NCBI GenBank assembly: GCA_910589385.1
Contig: CAJUTU010000005.1
Location: 1-64,000, forward strand
Direction of reading: 5' to 3'
Source of the DNA: an uncultured Lachnospiraceae bacterium
GTDB taxonomy: Bacteria; Bacillota; Clostridia; Lachnospirales; Lachnospiraceae
DNA length: 64,000 nucleotides
The stretch's first letter is position 1. Every line of letters starts with the position of its first letter. The notes under the pieces were generated by a model. It was not told where the DNA came from and made no database searches. It was given only the letters and a program-made list of their open reading frames with translations. The position numbers and the translations under genes were made by a program. Shown piece by piece: positions 61,631 to 64,000 of this stretch.

Positions 61631-63046
61631 ATGAAGAAAAGAGTGAACAGATGGATCGTAATGATTGCTGCAGTATGCAGTATGCTGCTTTTCCCGGTTA
61701 TGACCGGTTATGCCGCGGATGGAACGCTGATGTTATCGGATCCTGCCGGCAATGTAGGCGAGGAGATTGCGATGACCATCCGGATAGATGGAGGCGGACA
61801 GCCGATCGGAGATGTAACTGCTACGCTGACCTATGATCCGGCGATGCTGGAATTTGTAAGCGGAACCAGTATTGAAGGCGGCGGCGGGACGCTTACTTTG
61901 TCAGCTTCCGGTACAGGCGCAGAGCCGGAAATGGTTTTTAACCTTTTATTCCGGGGATTGGCAGAGGGAGCAACTACGGTACAGGTAACGGAATCTACAG
62001 CCTATCTGTTTTCAGATGAGATTTTAAACCTTTCCGCGGGCCAGTCTACGGTTACAGTCGGGGCGGGAGACGGAACCGCAGCGTCGGCAGAACCGACAGA
62101 GCGTGTGACCGGGCAGGAGAGTATTGAGATCGGCGGGCAGTATTATGCGATTTATGAGAACTTTACAGATGCGTTGATCCCGGCAGGATTTTCCAGGACT
62201 ACGGCACAGTATGCCGGAACAGAACATTCTGCGATCCAACAGGATTCCAGCGGAAAGGTGATCTTTTTCATGGTAGCGGGTGATTCCGACCCGATCATGG
62301 CTCTCTATAATGAAAGTGACAGTACATTTATCCGGGCAGAGCGTGTAGATGTTTCAGAGTTTTTCTACATTTTGGTTCTTGCGTCAGGCGATGGCAGTTC
62401 GCTTCCAGAGGAATTTTATGAAACCACGCTGTCTCTGCATGATGTGAATTTTCCGGCATGGCAGAATATGGATTCCATGGACTTTTATTTAGTCTATGCC
62501 TTAAGCAGCGGAGGCACGGAAGGATTTTATCAATATGACTTGGTAGATTCTACCTATCAGAGATATGTTGCTTCAGAAAGTACACCGTCAGAAGAACCGG
62601 AAGAGAAAGAAGATGACTCCCTTCTAGGGAAAATAGAGGGAATCATCAGCGGCAACCTTATCATTATCGGCGCCGCTGCAGCAGCGGTCGTTTTAATCCT
62701 GTTTATCGTTATTATCGTATTATGTGTAAAACTGGGACGCAGGAACGCGGAGCTGGATGACATTTACGCAGGGGACGAAGACGACGACAGGCCGAATGTC
62801 AGAAAGTCGTCCCGTAAACAGTTTGTCGGGTATGACGATGATGACGAAGACGAAGAAGACGACTTCATGGAAGACGATTTTGACGATGCCGGGTATGAAG
62901 ATGATTATGGTGATGAATATTACGAGGATGACGACGAATATGATGATGACTATGAAGACGAGGAAGATATGAAGGAATATGTTCCGGGAAAATCATCATC
63001 TAAGAAAAATGACTCGTATGATGATATTGACTTTATAGATGTGTGA
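61631..63046 (+). CDS. Cohesin-like surface protein with one helix and acidic C-terminal tail
   Basis: A 471-residue membrane protein. Signal peptide about 1-28 (cut after GYA); a cohesin-like beta domain (about 30-145: LMLSDPAGNVGEEIAMTIRI, VTATLTYDPAMLEFVSG, MVFNLLFRGLAEGATTV); a second extracellular domain (about 160-310); one transmembrane helix (about 343-370, LIIIGAAAAAVVLILFIVII); and a cytoplasmic tail of about 100 residues dominated by Asp and Glu with Tyr (YDDDDEDEEDDFMEDDFDD). The tail is the inner side by topology. The binding partner of the cohesin-like domain is unknown; no dockerin was noticed. AGGAGAGGG precedes ATG 61631. Confidence 0.8.
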   Translation: MKKRVNRWIVMIAAVCSMLLFPVMTGYAADGTLMLSDPAGNVGEEIAMTIRIDGGGQPIGDVTATLTYDPAMLEFVSGTSIEGGGGTLTLSASGTGAEPEMVFNLLFRGLAEGATTVQVTESTAYLFSDEILNLSAGQSTVTVGAGDGTAASAEPTERVTGQESIEIGGQYYAIYENFTDALIPAGFSRTTAQYAGTEHSAIQQDSSGKVIFFMVAGDSDPIMALYNESDSTFIRAERVDVSEFFYILVLASGDGSSLPEEFYETTLSLHDVNFPAWQNMDSMDFYLVYALSSGGTEGFYQYDLVDSTYQRYVASESTPSEEPEEKEDDSLLGKIEGIISGNLIIIGAAAAAVVLILFIVIIVLCVKLGRRNAELDDIYAGDEDDDRPNVRKSSRKQFVGYDDDDEDEEDDFMEDDFDDAGYEDDYGDEYYEDDDEYDDDYEDEEDMKEYVPGKSSSKKNDSYDDIDFIDV

Positions 63047-63124
63047 TAAATAGAGAGGCAGCTATGTGGCAGAGGGAATCCTGCTGTACATGGCTGCCGT
63101 TTAGATGTTTATAAGGAGAGGCTT

Positions 63125-64000
63125 ATGTGTGGTATAGTCGGATATATTGGGAAACAGCCGGCCGCACCGATCCTGTTGGATGGGCTTGGCAAGCTGGAAT
63201 ACAGAGGATATGATTCTGCAGGGATTGCCATTTGTGATAATGGAAAAATCCAGATGAGGAAGGCCAAAGGAAGGTTAAAGGTGCTCAGTGAATTGACCCA
63301 TGACGGAGAAATCTTCCCCGGACATACAGGGATCGGGCATACCCGCTGGGCGACCCATGGGGAACCTTCAGATGTGAATGCACATCCTCATTTTAATGCA
63401 GATAACAGTATTGTGGTGGTACATAATGGAATCATTGAAAATTATCTGAAGCTGAAAAGAAAATTGACGGAGAAGGGGTATCAATTTATCTCTGATACAG
63501 ATACGGAAGTAATAGCCCATCTGTTGGACTATTATTATCAGGGGAATCCGATGCAGGCGATCATTAAAGTTATGCATCGGATGGAAGGCTCTTATGCCCT
63601 TGGTATCTTATTCAAGGATCATCCCGAAGAACTGTATGCAGTCCGTAAGGATAGTCCGCTGATTGTGGGGCATACTAAGGATGGATGTATTATTGCGTCT
63701 GATGTACCTGCTGTTTTGAAATATACGAGGGATGTTTACTTTATTGAAAATGAAGAAATCGTCTGTATGAAGCAGGATTCTATGGAATTTTTTAATGTAG
63801 ATGAGGAATCTATTGAGAAAGAGCCTGTGCATATTGAGTGGGATGTGGATGCGGCGGAAAAAGGCGGCTATGAACATTTTATGCTGAAAGAGATGTACGA
63901 GCAGCCAAAAGCGATCACAGATACTTTTTCACCCCGGCTCAAGGGAAATGAGATTGTCATAGAAGAGCTGGCGATGTCGGACGAGGAAATTTTAGGTATT
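63125..64000 (+). CDS. glmS: Glutamine-fructose-6-phosphate aminotransferase, 3' end outside window
   Basis: The frame opens at ATG 63125 and stays open for 292 codons to the window edge. MCGIVGYIGKQPAAPILLDG is the N-terminal nucleophile (Cys2) glutamine amidotransferase start; YRGYDSAGIAI, HTRWATHGEPS and HNGIIENY follow. The sugar isomerase domains lie beyond the window. GlmS makes glucosamine-6-phosphate, the entry to UDP-GlcNAc and wall synthesis. AAGGAGAGG precedes the ATG. The 78-base gap upstream is too short for a glmS ribozyme. Confidence 0.96.
   Translation, partial: MCGIVGYIGKQPAAPILLDGLGKLEYRGYDSAGIAICDNGKIQMRKAKGRLKVLSELTHDGEIFPGHTGIGHTRWATHGEPSDVNAHPHFNADNSIVVVHNGIIENYLKLKRKLTEKGYQFISDTDTEVIAHLLDYYYQGNPMQAIIKVMHRMEGSYALGILFKDHPEELYAVRKDSPLIVGHTKDGCIIASDVPAVLKYTRDVYFIENEEIVCMKQDSMEFFNVDEESIEKEPVHIEWDVDAAEKGGYEHFMLKEMYEQPKAITDTFSPRLKGNEIVIEELAMSDEEILGI

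Noticed and set aside
62757..62972. Plus-strand Met/Thr-rich frame inside the acidic tail region
   Set aside because: It is an out-of-frame reading of the Asp/Glu-rich codons of the cohesin-like gene.

Overview
The window looks like a chromosomal segment of a Gram-positive gut Firmicute, most likely a Lachnospiraceae-type clostridium. This is inferred from the mid-range GC, AGGAGG-type ribosome sites, a VaFE/SpaA-type surface adhesin, an LCP-type wall polymer ligase, LTA-synthase-like and GerMN proteins, and a tig-clpP-clpX-lon-engB block. No rRNA, tRNA, CRISPR array or insertion sequence was recognised.

Layout. 1-1355: AT-rich remnant of an AAA ATPase gene (cut by the window edge) plus a broken TOPRIM-like partner gene. 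1310-2945 (minus): ABC importer ATPase and a permease whose 3' end is lost at a rearrangement junction. 3084-5434 (minus): DUF4153/4173-type membrane protein, a small XRE regulator and a DUF2975 membrane protein, read from a promoter whose -35 lies inside a long inverted repeat. 5744-10523: queH, an AraC regulator, then a sugar-type operon whose first permease has lost its 5' half (second permease, TIM-barrel isomerase/epimerase, Gfo/Idh/MocA dehydrogenase). 10822-21820: amino-acid genes argH, asd, leuC, leuD and thrC, a large VaFE adhesin and a DJ-1/PfpI protein. 22004-29625: proteostasis block (tig, clpP, clpX, lon, engB) and an AI-2E-family exporter.

29928-61528: a large cell-envelope region. 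It opens with a modular wall amidase/glucosaminidase, then an initiating polyprenyl sugar-phosphotransferase, a Wzy-like membrane protein, and an oppositely oriented LTA-synthase-like enzyme. A long plus-strand operon (38734-53868) follows: all four rml genes for dTDP-L-rhamnose (B, A, C, D), an fdtA/B/C-like set for a dTDP-3-acetamido-3,6-dideoxyhexose, a CDP-glycerol-type polymer transferase, a nucleotidyltransferase fused to a CobD/HisC-like PLP enzyme, a Wzm/Wzt-type ABC exporter, glycosyltransferases and a GerMN lipoprotein. After an inserted AT-rich defence-like cassette (53946-56386: AriA-like ATPase, DUF4435 TOPRIM protein and a small acidic protein, i.e. a PARIS-like system) the envelope theme resumes with two rhamnosyltransferase-like GT2 enzymes, an acyltransferase and an LCP ligase with a Gly/Tyr/Asp-rich tail. 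61631-63046 encodes a cohesin-like membrane protein with a very acidic tail, and 63125 to the end is the start of glmS.

Read together, the envelope genes can make, decorate, export and ligate a rhamnose- and 3-acetamidosugar-containing wall polysaccharide that probably carries phosphodiester substituents. Two envelope genes far apart (33642 and 58935) have promoters of near-identical architecture, each with a WalR/YycF-like direct repeat three bases upstream of the -35. A perfect WalR-type repeat also lies upstream of the amidase, which suggests shared wall-stress control.
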